From NCBI GenBank assembly GCA_030512335.1, contig JAULSU010000001.1:7688001-7752000 (forward strand): a DNA stretch of 64,000 nt. The letters are read 5' to 3'. Position 1 is the first letter of the stretch. The number at the start of each line of letters is the position of its first letter. The stretch is from Immersiella caudata (taxonomy: Eukaryota > Ascomycota > Sordariomycetes > Sordariales > Lasiosphaeriaceae). Both the position numbers and the translations under genes were made by a program. Below are positions 54,575 to 64,000 of this stretch, piece by piece. The notes below the pieces were generated by a model. It was not told the origin of the DNA and ran no database searches. It saw only the letters and a list, made by a program, of their open reading frames with translations.

Positions 54575-57500
54575 TGTGGTGATATTGGTTTGGATATGGT
54601 TCGTAAAAGGCGTAAACGCTTGATGTGTTGCTTCTGCGCGCGGCGAGCTTCCTGATATTTCTTCCTTTCTCTTTCTGAGACGTGCCCTCGTGTGCCTTTC
54701 CTCCTCCTCGATATTGGTCAGGTAGGGTTACGCTTGTTGATGTGCGACTGATAGGTGAGGCGTTAAACGTTACGGCGTGCTTGCGTGGGCCTGAACCTAG
54801 GCGCGAGGCGGGAGTATATGTACGATGTTGCTGGTCTGCTTGCAGAGATGTTGGTGAATGAATGACTGACTGAATACTTCGAGTACTCAAGGTCGGAGAC
54901 GGTGTAGACTTTGCCAACGAAGTCTGTGGGGAGATGTTTGCAGGTGCAGGATTGAAACGGGAAGAGGACAAGGAAGACGCCGACGATATCTGGGGGTAGC
55001 GTCGCAAATGAGACGAACCTGCGCCAAGCCCAGCACAAGAGCCGACTGGGGAATTGCGCGCAGGAGCACCCACCTTGCGCCTTCCCCCACCGCGGATTTG
55101 ACGCCACGAGGGCGCGGGTGGTACCTGCGTTGTTGGACAGGGGTGTGTCTCCCGTCCCCCTCAACCGTCGTCACAGCTCCCTGCGACTGGTGGTCGCCAG
55201 GCGGCAACGAGGCCCCCCAAGACCGACCCAACTTGTTGGCGGCGGTCGGCACCAGAAGGTCGTTTGGACAATCGTGAGGTAGACGGTACCTCGCTGCCGC
55301 CCGTTTTACCAGCCGCTGCGGCAGACAGACCAACGTACCAAGCACTTCCAACTTCATTTCCAGTTTCAGGCGGGAGATTACAGGTTGGATTTCAGGCACT
55401 TTATTCGGGCACCCTCTCCCGTGGCAGCGCCTTCCATCAGCGTCATTTTTGGAGGCTCGTCCTACTAAAAATCGTCGGCGCGAAATCCTCAGCCACAGGC
55501 TCGAATTCATCCAGAATGCGGTTCATGGCTGACGATGCCAGCCTCAGATCTCACTGGAGACGCTATTTCCGGGGTGCGTCGCCTCTGTCCACTCTGCCCC
55601 TTTGTTGCTTTGTGCTCCGTTGGGACACAATTTCGCTGCCCGGACTTTCATCACACTCGACGCAGGAGGTCCGAATGAAGCATCCTCTCAAAAGTCGGGC
55701 TTGGGTTGCTTCGTGCATCGCTTCTGGCAAGTGGTGGCCCAATCTAGGCGAAATCGCGCTTGCCAGGAAATTTGCGTAATTTTACCTTGTAACAGGGTAC
55801 CTTAAAGATCGCTCGACGCTCATTGGTTGGCAGGCCTTGGTACCTGAGACGTGGAGCCGTGCGTCGCATCCCACCGTTGTTCCTGCGTCAAGAGATGGCC
55901 CGTGCAGTTGGGCGACAGACCCTTTTCTGTGAGGGGGGAGGGAGCGCAGAGGCGGTTGTTGTCAGTGCGACCGGTGATGATAAAGAGAGGGATGCGCTTT
56001 TGGTCTGCCAAAGCTTAACCATTTCGGCACAGGAGGTCCCTGCATTGCGACTGTCTTTCGATGCGGCTTTGTCCGACTCTCGATGGGTTTGCTGGATAGC
56101 GGGGTCGGATGGTGGGCACTGGTCAGAATCGCTCTCCAGCTGTGGGTCAAGGGCAAGCATCTCCATCATCGGGTGTGGTGCCATGTGTCTATGCTCTCAA
56201 AACCCACAACTCCACCTCCACACTGATCGCAACGTGTCGGGCTGGGCTAGGGAGGCTTGGGGTTGTGCGATGACGGCTGCCCGCCTCGGCGGCGCAAGGG
56301 AAGGATTCGCGACGCCGACCTTGGCTGAGTTGTCGTCGTACGGTCAAATCCTTTCGGCTTGGTGATGACAGCTTCGCCCTCGCGGCAGTTGTTTTGTGGG
56401 CAGCGCATCGTCGGTGAGAGATATCATAAGGCTGTGGGGTGTGCGACGCCGCACTTTATGGCGTAGCTCGTGGCGAAGAAACATCTCCAAAGTGTCAAGC
56501 AGGGTGTTGCCTGGTTCCGTTATTGACGTTGGCCCCCAACTCACCGATTATCTGTGGCGCCATATGATCTCGAGGCAAACACGCTGGCAGGCAGCTACCG
56601 GCGTGTTGGCAGCCGTCCCCCGATGGCATCTCTGCGTCCGCCCTGCAGCGAGATCCGCACAAATGATGTGTGGACGCACGATGATGCAACCTGGGTTGCT
56701 TGCTTTGTTTGCCCTCCCTTCGTTGACCAAACAGCTATCAAGCCATGTGTGGCAGATATGAACAGTGGCGCGGCGGTGTGGTCTTTGGTTGACTCAAGCC
56801 AAGCGCTGGTTTCAGGTACAATGACGGGCGGTTCAGCAAGGGAAACGAGGCCATCTTGGTATGACCGTGTCGGGCTATTTGCGAGACCTCACCTGCTTTG
56901 ATGTTGGCGGGTGGTGGGACAAGGTTCTGAAATCCACGGGCCATCACAACCAAAAATATAACGTTAGCCAAGGGGATAAGACCTAGAAATTATTTGCACT
57001 GCAGTTCTGGTTGCAGGATTTTGGATCGTCGTAAACGATTGACTCGGCAATGCTTGTGTTGATGCGTTTTCTTCGTTCCCCGGATCGCCCCCTTTTCTCG
57101 GTCCTTTAGCGGCGGCCGTCGTCGATCGTCGACCCGCCACGGCATGAGTGGATCAAGTAGAACGGCCGCTTGATCGGGTCGCTCATGGTGATCGTCGGTT
57201 ACCGGAGTTTACACCCGAAGTCAACCGGAAGTGAAGCCCAGTACTTGAGCTTGATGTTGCGAGCATGATCATGGTGCGGCCCGTTGCCTTCCCTTACGTC
57301 CCTTGACCGGATTCCGGTTTGCCTGCGCCACCAGAAGACACGTTTGGCCACATGCTGTCATCTTGGAACTGTGGATGGTCTGCAATGGCTTTGATGAATA
57401 CAGCTTATATTCTCCATTCGCCTTGCGCGAGAACATGCCGCCGAACCGGCTGAAGTGGCCACCGACCGAGCAACCGGAGCATCGTCACCGACGCCGTCGG

Positions 57501-57846
57501 CGGGGTGAGCACGTAAGGCCGTCTGACAAGTTCAGTCATCCGCTGGCCCCCTGTGGTTGGTGGGAGTGCTCCCAGTGACAGCTTGGCCCGCCGACCCCGT
57601 TTGTTCCTGTCCTACATGTCCTTCCCTTGGGTATTTTTTCCACGAATATCCGCCTCTACAAATGATTAAACCATCCAATATTTCCCCAAAATATGAGAAT
57701 AGAGACAAGAAAAGAAAAGAAAAGATTGAGCCATATGACCTCTTCCGCGCCAAACACCGAGACTATGCAAACTACGGTCGAATACCAACTCGTTCTGGGC
57801 CAGCGCACCGCACACGTGCCTCGCAATCGCCATCATCGCGTGCACC
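54575..57846. other. Long intergenic stretch at the border of the conserved block
   Basis: 3.3 kb without a recognisable gene. Open frames of 100-200 codons on both strands (for example 55264-55779, 55823-56365, 54887-55510) carry no motif and overlap each other. Confidence 0.45.
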
Positions 57847-58511
57847 TTATTTCCACCTCACGCCAATCTCAACACAGCTGATCTGCCTGACTCGTACCTG
57901 GTCCTCCACATCCGCCTCGTCGTCATCCATCATGATGTCGTCAATGGCCGACACTGTCCTTGTCCGGAAGGTAACCAACAGCTCCTTATTCCGCCTTAGA
58001 AAGAACGCGGCCTCAAAAGCCCTCTGTATCGCCTTCCCCGTTGCGATCAGCACCACATCGTCCAGCGCATCGGTGGTGACGCCCTGGGACTGGTCCTTGC
58101 TGCCCCCACTGTTGACTCCCAAAGCCGCGATTCGTGACGTTAACGGTAGGCCTTTCGTTTTCTGTGGACCATTATCGAGAGCTTTTTGCGCGCGCTTGAT
58201 GATCGCCATGAAGGGTGTTTTTGCTGTAACCTTGATAACTGTGGTGTGTGCGGCGCGAGGGGGCATTTGGTACCCATCGAGGTCTGCGGTCGGCGCATCG
58301 CTTGCGGTAGCATTTCTCGACTGGCGAACAATAGGGAGGTTAGGGAGAGGCCGTTTGTTCAGCTTGGCGCCTGTGTAAACGGATGTGTCAGCTGAGGGAG
58401 CCGGCGCGAGAGAGGGTGGTACACACCTTGTGGGATCGGAAGGTGCTTTGACTCTGGCTTGTTCACAAGGAGCCGACCCTGTTGGCGCTGTGAGATCTGA
58501 GCAGAAGACAT
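57847..58511 (-). CDS. POP7: RNase P/MRP subunit Pop7 (Rpp20), Alba-like
   Basis: Exons 58427..58511 and 57847..58370 give 202 residues. The 56-bp intron (GTGTGT..ACACAG) joins LPIPQG to AKLNKRPLPNLP. The Alba-like domain reads PPRAAHTTVIKVTAKTPFMAIIKRAQKAL, KTKGLPLTSRIAAL, DDVVLIATGKAIQRAFEAAFFLR, then RTRTVSAID and VRVRQISCVEIGVRWK at the end, the characteristic fungal Pop7 pattern including the basic-hydrophobic C-terminus. The protein binds RNA with Pop6 in nuclear RNase P (tRNA 5' processing) and RNase MRP (rRNA processing). Length slightly above yeast Pop7 because of an acidic insert (MMDDDEADVEDQ). Diverges from the Rogdi gene, sharing a 555-bp 5' region. Confidence 0.88.
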
Positions 58512-59066
58512 TGTGGAGTATTGAACCCTGTAGTGCGATGAGGCGCGTCGTTGCGTTGCGAGTGTTGGAACCAGTTGACTGTTGTGGAATAATCGTTCCG
58601 TGTAACGAAGATTCGAGCGGTGAGGACCTGCACCGGTAGGAAGAGCAACGATGCTGCGCAAGGGGGAAAGTGAAGGGCAACGTCAGCAAACGGTCGGCGC
58701 CTGTAGAGTTAAGTATAATTAAGATACTTTCGTTTGCGACGTCGCTAGGTTCACTCAATCCGATGATCAAAAGTCAGCCGGAAAGGTGGGGTTGAGGTGA
58801 AGAGCGCTCCATGGGCTTGGCTCGCCAAGACGTTTTCACCGGCGCTAACCATATGTAGGTCTCACCGCCTGCTAGTTCCAGAATCCTGCCGACAGGGTGC
58901 GTGAGTCCCACGTCATGCGGCCATTGGCGCGATTCGGACTTCACTTCTGCGCTATTATCCAACGGCTTTCGGAGCATCATTCACCATAGTTCCTATTGAT
59001 CAATTTTCGTAGCGGGGCATTGCTACGCGGGAACAGCAACTACGTCACTCGAAGCGTTTCTCCGCC
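58512..59066. promoter_or_regulatory. Shared divergent promoter region of POP7 and Rogdi/Rav2 genes
   Basis: 555 bp between opposite start codons; no specific element identified. The role is inferred from orientation. Confidence 0.5.
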
Positions 59067-60293
59067 ATGTCCGTGGAGGTCTGGCCGTCTGTCACACCGG
59101 CGCAGCTCAGTTCTGCAGTCGAGACATCGCAGGTAACCTGGGCCCAGTTCACCCCCGCATGACAAAACCCCGCTGACAGTCGCTTGACAGAGCCGAGAAC
59201 TCGACTGGTTGATCGAGGAGCTCCACGGAACCCTCACCAACCTCAAACACGGCCTCGAAGACTGCTATGCTCTCCTTGCGCCGATAGACCCTGGGAGTAC
59301 CCTCGTGGTCAGCACATCCCGCAATGAGATCGTCAAGGGGACCCTCACCCGGGTAGGGACGCGGATAGTCAAAGGGGTCAGTATTCGTCTGGGATGTTTG
59401 TTGCCCAGCTAACACTCTTTTCGCAGAGCATCCACATACGCATGCGCACCCTTCCGCACCAGACCCTGACCATAGATCCTGACCATCCGATTCACCTCGC
59501 GCCGCTCACATCCCTTCATACCCTCCTGACGCACTCGATCGACCTCCTTGGCCTGACACTCTCCTATTCCTATCCGACCTCCCACAACCCCCCGCCGGGG
59601 ATAAAACCGCAACCACCGACCGACACACCCTCCGCCGAATTTCTCGCCGCGCAACTCCGCGCCCTCTCCCAATCCCTCACCGAAGCCTCCTCCCTCCTCA
59701 AAGGACCCCCGCTGACGACCTCCGACCCCTCCTGGACAACCCGTTCCATCGCAAGCTCACATTTTCTCTCCTCACCAACCCACCCGCCACAGCATCTCCA
59801 CAACGGTGTCCCGCCCCTGAGCTTCCACCTTTCCATCCAAGACAGTTGCCTCGTCCTCTGGCTCCGCAGCCTCGAACCTGCCGATGCGCCCGTCAATTTC
59901 GGCACCAAGCTCGCCCTGGCGATCGGCACAACACGGAGATTAGAACATGACGAGGCGGAGAAGATGTTTGGCTTCTGTTGCGCAGATGACACAGTACATA
60001 CACACTCACATTCGTCATTACAGCGGTCTCAATCGCATGGAGGGCCATTGGCAGGGTTGTCGGCGGTGGACCGGCATACGTCGTTTCCCGTGGCGACGTC
60101 AAGCTCTGAGATCCCTCTTAGTGGGAGGCGAGACAAGAAAGAGGTGGATGTCTACGTTCGAGAGAAAGTGCGGGTTGGGGCAGCGGATCCGAGTCTCTTG
60201 TCGTTATCATCCAAGTTGACGGCGCTCGGGCATACTCTGGGTGTAGCGAGAAGGAATCTCGCGGCGGTGATGGGTGAGGATCTGGAGGACTAG
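59067..60293 (+). CDS. Rogdi/Rav2-like subunit of the RAVE V-ATPase assembly complex
   Basis: Exons 59067..59132, 59191..59376 and 59427..60293 give 372 residues, all joins in phase 0 (introns of 58 and 50 bp). Conserved blocks of the family appear in order: SRELDWLIEELHGTL (about 23), LEDCYALLAPIDPGSTLVVS (about 43), GTLTRVGTRIVKG, IHIRMRTLPHQTL, LHTLLTHSIDLL, AEFLAAQLRALSQSL, SFHLSIQDSCLVLWLRSLEP, NFGTKLALAIGTTRRLEHDEAE and, near the end, LLSLSSKLTALGHTLGVARRNL. Rogdi/Rav2 helps reassemble the V1 and Vo parts of the vacuolar H+-ATPase in the cytosol. A His-rich insert (VHTHSHSS) near residue 265 is less conserved. Intact, normal length. Confidence 0.88.
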
Positions 60294-60668
60294 GGTTTGG
60301 ATACGGATTCCTCGGACTCTGAGTCATACTTGAGTATTGCGTCCCAGCGACGTAGGTTTGGTGACGATGGAGCGAGCGACCGGAGTTGGTGCTTTGGCCG
60401 CGCTGAGTTGGATAAAAGGGGTCGCTATGCCGGCTTCATGTGCTGTCTTGAACACCGTCACGTTTGATGAAGTGGGGAGCTAACAAGGGCTCGATTCCGC
60501 TGTTGAATTTACATACACTTACGACAAAAGAGCAATGCTTCGTGGCCTCGAATACTTGCGCCAAACTCAACTCAACCAGACCCGACTCCATGTACAATGT
60601 CTGTCCCTTCAGTTCCCCAACTCTTGATCTAAATCCTTCCCTCTTCAAGAAAACTGAGAATGGTTTGG
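60294..60668. other. Intergenic between convergent genes
   Basis: 375 bp 3' region for the Rogdi and NIPSNAP genes; nothing else recognised. Confidence 0.5.
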
Positions 60669-61771
60669 TTAAGCCACTGGCGACCAGGGCATCGGGATAA
60701 GAATCCTGCTCTTCATCTCCTGAATAAGGGGAACAGTCTTGTGCACCGTATCAGCCCAGCCTTCTATGCCCCAGCTCTTCTCGCGGCGGATCTTCCGCTC
60801 CTCGAGGTCCGCAAACTGCCACAGGTGGTGGACCGTGTTGAGATCGCCGATCTGAACGAACCAAGCGCCAACGCCCTCCATAACCTCGCGCCGGGCCTTG
60901 AGGCCTCGGCGCCAGTGAGTCTCCCACTCGAGGAGGTTGCCTGGGTGTAGCGTGTAGGAGCGAAGCTCGAACAGACCGCCAAGTTGGCGGGGCGGAGTGG
61001 TTGGCCAGAAGCTGAACTCCTGCATGAGCGAACTGTGCTTCCCGCGAATCAGGCTCCTAAGCTTGCGATCGAACTCGGGATACTCAGGGTGCTGCGCAAT
61101 GGAGTGAAGGGAGGCGTGATATCCTTGGTAGCGCTGGTATTCCCAGATGTGAACTGGAGCGGTTAGCGTGTGCTCCCTCCATTGGGCCGAGGGCACTTAC
61201 CAAAAGTATCGCAGTCGCCGACTTCGGTTCGCCAGCTCCCAACCAGATGTACCTTATTCTCTGGCACGCTGGCCATGCGGGGGTACCACTTGCCCACAAG
61301 GTCGACGTATTCCTCTACGCACTCAGGCTTGACGTCGTGGAAGACGATCGAGTGCACGTACTTGCCGCGGGCAAGCACCTGGCTAAAGCTGGCCTCGATC
61401 TGCGCGTCCAGCTCGCGGCCCTCTTTGGTACCATAGATGAGGTTGGTGAGCGGGCCGCTCTTGCGAGCTGGCTCCTTCTCCGCTGCTTGAGCGGCGCTCC
61501 CTGTGCTCGCTGTGCTTAGCTTTCCGAGGCCCTGCGAGCTCCGGTCAATAGACGAGTTAGAGAGTGAGGACAACGCACTGGCTGCCCTCTGCTTCTGCGC
61601 CTCCGCAAGCTGCTCCCGGAACTTCTTCTGCCGGCTGTTGAACTTCTCGTGCTGCTCCGGTTCGATGTCTCCGAGCGATGGGGTGTGCTTCTGGGCGGCC
61701 AGGGACGTGGCAAAAGCCCGCGCCGACGGCCGCGAGGCGGTCGCAGCGCGGACGGCGTTGCGGGACAGCAT
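60669..61771 (-). CDS. NIPSNAP-family mitochondrial protein
   Basis: Exons 61201..61771 and 60669..61153 give 351 residues. The 47-bp intron (GTAAGT, GCTAACC, TCCAG) joins CDTF to VHIWEYQRYQGYH. The N-terminus is a mitochondrial targeting sequence (Arg/Ser/Ala-rich, no acids, about 1-25), followed by a Gln/Lys coiled stretch. Two NIPSNAP (dimeric alpha/beta-barrel) domains follow: YVHSIVFHDVKPECVEEYVDLVGKW..VGSWRTEVG (about 138-188), and FELRSYTLHPGNLLEWETHWRRGL with WFVQIGDLNTVHHLWQFADLEERK near 255-320. NIPSNAPs are matrix proteins linked in animals to mitophagy signalling; the fungal role is not settled. Looks intact and of normal size. Confidence 0.9.
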
Positions 61772-62824
61772 CGTCGAGATCGGTGTTGAGATGGAGTTGC
61801 GGTCGTTGAAAAGAGGGGTTGAAGCGGGCCGGGCGCCTGAGCAAGACGCTGTGCCGCGAGGAGGCGTGTATCAGAATGCCAGTGACGCCAATTGATGGGT
61901 CAACAAAGAAAGACGAGGCGTTATCGGCGCCGTGATCGTAGCTTGAACGAGACAGCTATTGCTGGAAAGAGATCGGAGCCGGCAAATCGGAGACGGAGAC
62001 AGCACAAACGGAGAAGCAACACGGCAGAAGAAGTCGAATGGGTGGTGGTTTCCGTTTGGAGCAGCTCGCACAGGTGCGAGATCGCGGCAGTGAGGAGCCT
62101 GGCCACAAGACGGGAGGAGCTGGGCACAACGGCAATGGAACGGCGTATCTTGGGGTAGAGGCACCACGGACGGGAGGATGAATCGAAGAGGAGGGGAATG
62201 ATGCAGGTTAATTGGGCGAGGCCGATCGCTACAATGCGAGTTGCTGTCACCCCGCACTTTGGAGGAGGACGACGGTTGAAAACGGGCAGAGGAAGAGGCA
62301 GCTGCGAAGGAGCTTGGTCCCTGCGCCTGCCGAGCTCACCCCAGCAAGCCCGTAAAACAGCTCCCTGGGCTGTTAGTGCGACACGTCAGTAGAAACGCAT
62401 GGAAATGCCTCCAGAGTTCGAAAACAAGTTCCAAGCTGCTATAATATTCGTTTCTGCCTCTTTCCGTATTGTCTGCAGTTCTGCCACGCTGTTTAGATAG
62501 ATCTCGAGCGCCGCCGTGACGTCCTTGCGGGCCTCTGAAGGCAACCCGCTAGCAGGCTTCCGGGGGTTGCATTCGAGTGGCCGTCAGCTGGTCGTGCGGG
62601 GAATGATGTCACTCGCGGAGCTGGAGAAACATTCCCGCGCTTCCGTGCTTTGGCGAGAGCCTAGGACACCTCACATCTCAGGCACCAACCTGGCCAGACC
62701 GCAGCCGAGACTTTCGGAAAATCGGAACGGCGGAAACCGCTCGTCTTTGCTGACTCGACCCTTTCTCTTCCCATAAAAAAGCTCTTCAACACCATCCCTC
62801 CATCGCCTTCAATCACTCGTCAAG
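61772..62824. other. Intergenic between divergent NIPSNAP and ATP18 genes
   Basis: No gene recognised. A CATAAAAA TATA-like element at about 62774 is 50 bp before the ATP18 start. Confidence 0.45.
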
Positions 62825-63167
62825 ATGTCTTGGTTCGGTGTCGCCCCGTTCAAGAAGTTCCCGGCGCCTGTGTGTACGTCAATTGACCACCCAGACGCAG
62901 CGACGACACCGTCGCGGTCGCGGACATCCAATGCTGGACATCTTTGCTGATCACACTCTGGTGCAGTGAGGCCGATGGCCCCTTTCTTCGCCGCCGGCCT
63001 GGTCATCGCCTACGGCATCAATGCTGCCCAGAACTCGATGATGGCGGGTATGCTCGCTGCCATTGCCAGCACCGCTTGATCGGACACTGACATAGCTCGC
63101 AGGTGACGAGTGGAAGAACGATCCCCGCAACAAGAAGGCTGCGTCGGCCGCCGCCGCCGCCCACTAG
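62825..63167 (+). CDS. ATP18: Mitochondrial F1Fo-ATP synthase subunit j (Atp18)
   Basis: Three small exons, 62825..62873, 62967..63047 and 63103..63167, give 64 residues. Introns: 93 bp (GTACGT, TTGCTGATCAC, GTGCAG) and 55 bp (GTATGC..CTCGCAG). The product starts MSWFGVAPFKKFPAPVLRP, then one membrane helix (MAPFFAAGLVIAYGINAAQ), DEWKNDPRNKK and an Ala-rich end. Short length, the KKFPxPVxRPxxPFF start and the DEWKNDPRN tail are those of fungal subunit j (i/j), an accessory Fo subunit of the inner mitochondrial membrane involved in ATP synthase dimers. The gene is short enough to be missed without splicing. Confidence 0.88.
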
Positions 63168-64000
63168 ACCACGCGTCAGTGGCAGAGGCGAGACGACGAG
63201 ATGCGCTGCGCGATTAATCCCTCCGCCCGACTCGCGGGCTTAGCGAAGGCGGCGTTGTATCATAGGAGCATTGGCAACATCAATTGAACTGTGGGATACA
63301 GACTTGAACGTCCGACGTCACCTCAACCGTCCGCCATCGTGGTGATATCCCCTCCGTGAGATTCGAACGACCGACTCACGATCCCCCTTTACTCCCATTC
63401 ACGATCCGCACTCGGACTCTGCATTTGCCGCAGAACATCTCCCGGACTCCATCAGGGGCTTCCACGCCCTTCCCATATCACAAGCACGGCTCCACTGGGG
63501 GATACGCTGAGGCGGAAGCCGACGCATTGCCAGTAAATACGTTGAATTCAACGTGTTATCGACGTCCACTGCCATTTCCGATTGGTGTGGAGGTTTTCTC
63601 TCTGGCATAGATTGATATTTCGACCCATTGCTGGGCGCCCGCATATAGAACTCGTCTTGAAGTTTCAACGACATGCTGGGAATCAGTAGAGGTTACATCT
63701 CATCTTGGTATATCAGCCTTTGTAGCTCATTCTCGAGGCGTCCGTATCACTCTGCTCTTTCTGAGCTCTAGCTCCTCAACTTCCGTCTGGATCCGTTCTG
63801 CTTGCTTTGTCTACCTACGTAGAGAATAGAATCCGAATTCCCAATGCACGTTGACCATTTCTCCTTGCTTTCTCACTTCCGTTGTGATTGTGCTGCTGTT
63901 TACATCTGAGGTCTATCGGCAGAATTCGCCCCACATCCGAGCTTGGTGCGGCAACCCCGAGCTGATTTCTCAGCATGCGAGTCGTCGATGCACGTCACAG
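63168..64000. other. Intergenic to the right window edge
   Basis: No recognisable gene. A minus-strand frame at 63399-63674 has no motif. Confidence 0.45.

Noticed and set aside
55264..56365. Open frames of 171 and 180 codons left of the conserved block
   Set aside because: No motif, no splice support, overlapping frames on the other strand.
63355..63400. tRNA-like GATTCGAAC box on the minus strand
   Set aside because: The T-stem does not pair and no acceptor stem or D-arm can be drawn.

Overview
ORGANISM. The window looks like nuclear DNA of a filamentous ascomycete (Pezizomycotina, most likely Sordariomycetes). Genes are split by 45-113 bp introns with GT..AG ends and CTAAC/CTGAC-like branch sites. 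Typical filamentous-fungal families are present: HET-domain proteins, a NACHT-WD40 NLR, a Clr5-domain protein, LaeA-like methyltransferase, GH55 glucanase, GPI-anchored and small cysteine-rich secreted proteins. No rRNA, tRNA, CRISPR array or intact transposon was recognised. LAYOUT. 0-8.5 kb: 5' end of an M13 peptidase (leaves the window at the left edge), two HET-domain genes, a TMEM53/DUF829 protein and a degenerate protein kinase with a prion-like tail. 8.8-14.8 kb: three damaged genes around an intact SDR. 16.5-20.1 kb: a Clr5-domain protein and a four-TM protein. 20.5-26.4 kb: a NACHT-WD40 NLR followed on the same strand by a small protein. The small protein ends in two copies of a motif ([FV]-Q-[VI]-N-A-x-V) whose single copy sits at the NLR N-terminus. 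This is the arrangement of HET-S/NWD2-type amyloid-signalling pairs, with a motif I do not recognise; it is the main find. 26.9-36.8 kb: SDR, decayed acyl-protein-thioesterase-like gene, phosphotransferase with an upstream remnant, DHA2-type MFS transporter, LaeA-like methyltransferase, small cysteine-rich secreted protein. 38.1-43.0 kb: five consecutive + strand genes for small membrane proteins of unknown family. 43.6-47.3 kb: a 1172-residue Ser/Thr-rich protein with five similar internal hydrophobic segments. 49.7-52.2 kb: GH55 glucanase. 54.3 kb: GPI-type surface protein. 57.8-63.2 kb: a compact block of housekeeping genes (POP7, Rogdi/Rav2, NIPSNAP, ATP synthase subunit j). HOW IT FITS. 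The right end looks like conserved core genome. The left 57 kb looks accessory: allorecognition-type genes, lineage-specific membrane and surface proteins, and at least four broken genes. The broken genes carry stops, frameshifts (three inside 6-7 base homopolymers) and short tandem duplications, which means either real decay or local consensus errors. All exon joins were derived by eye from splice signals and reading-frame closure; no homology search was run, so family names rest on recognised motifs.
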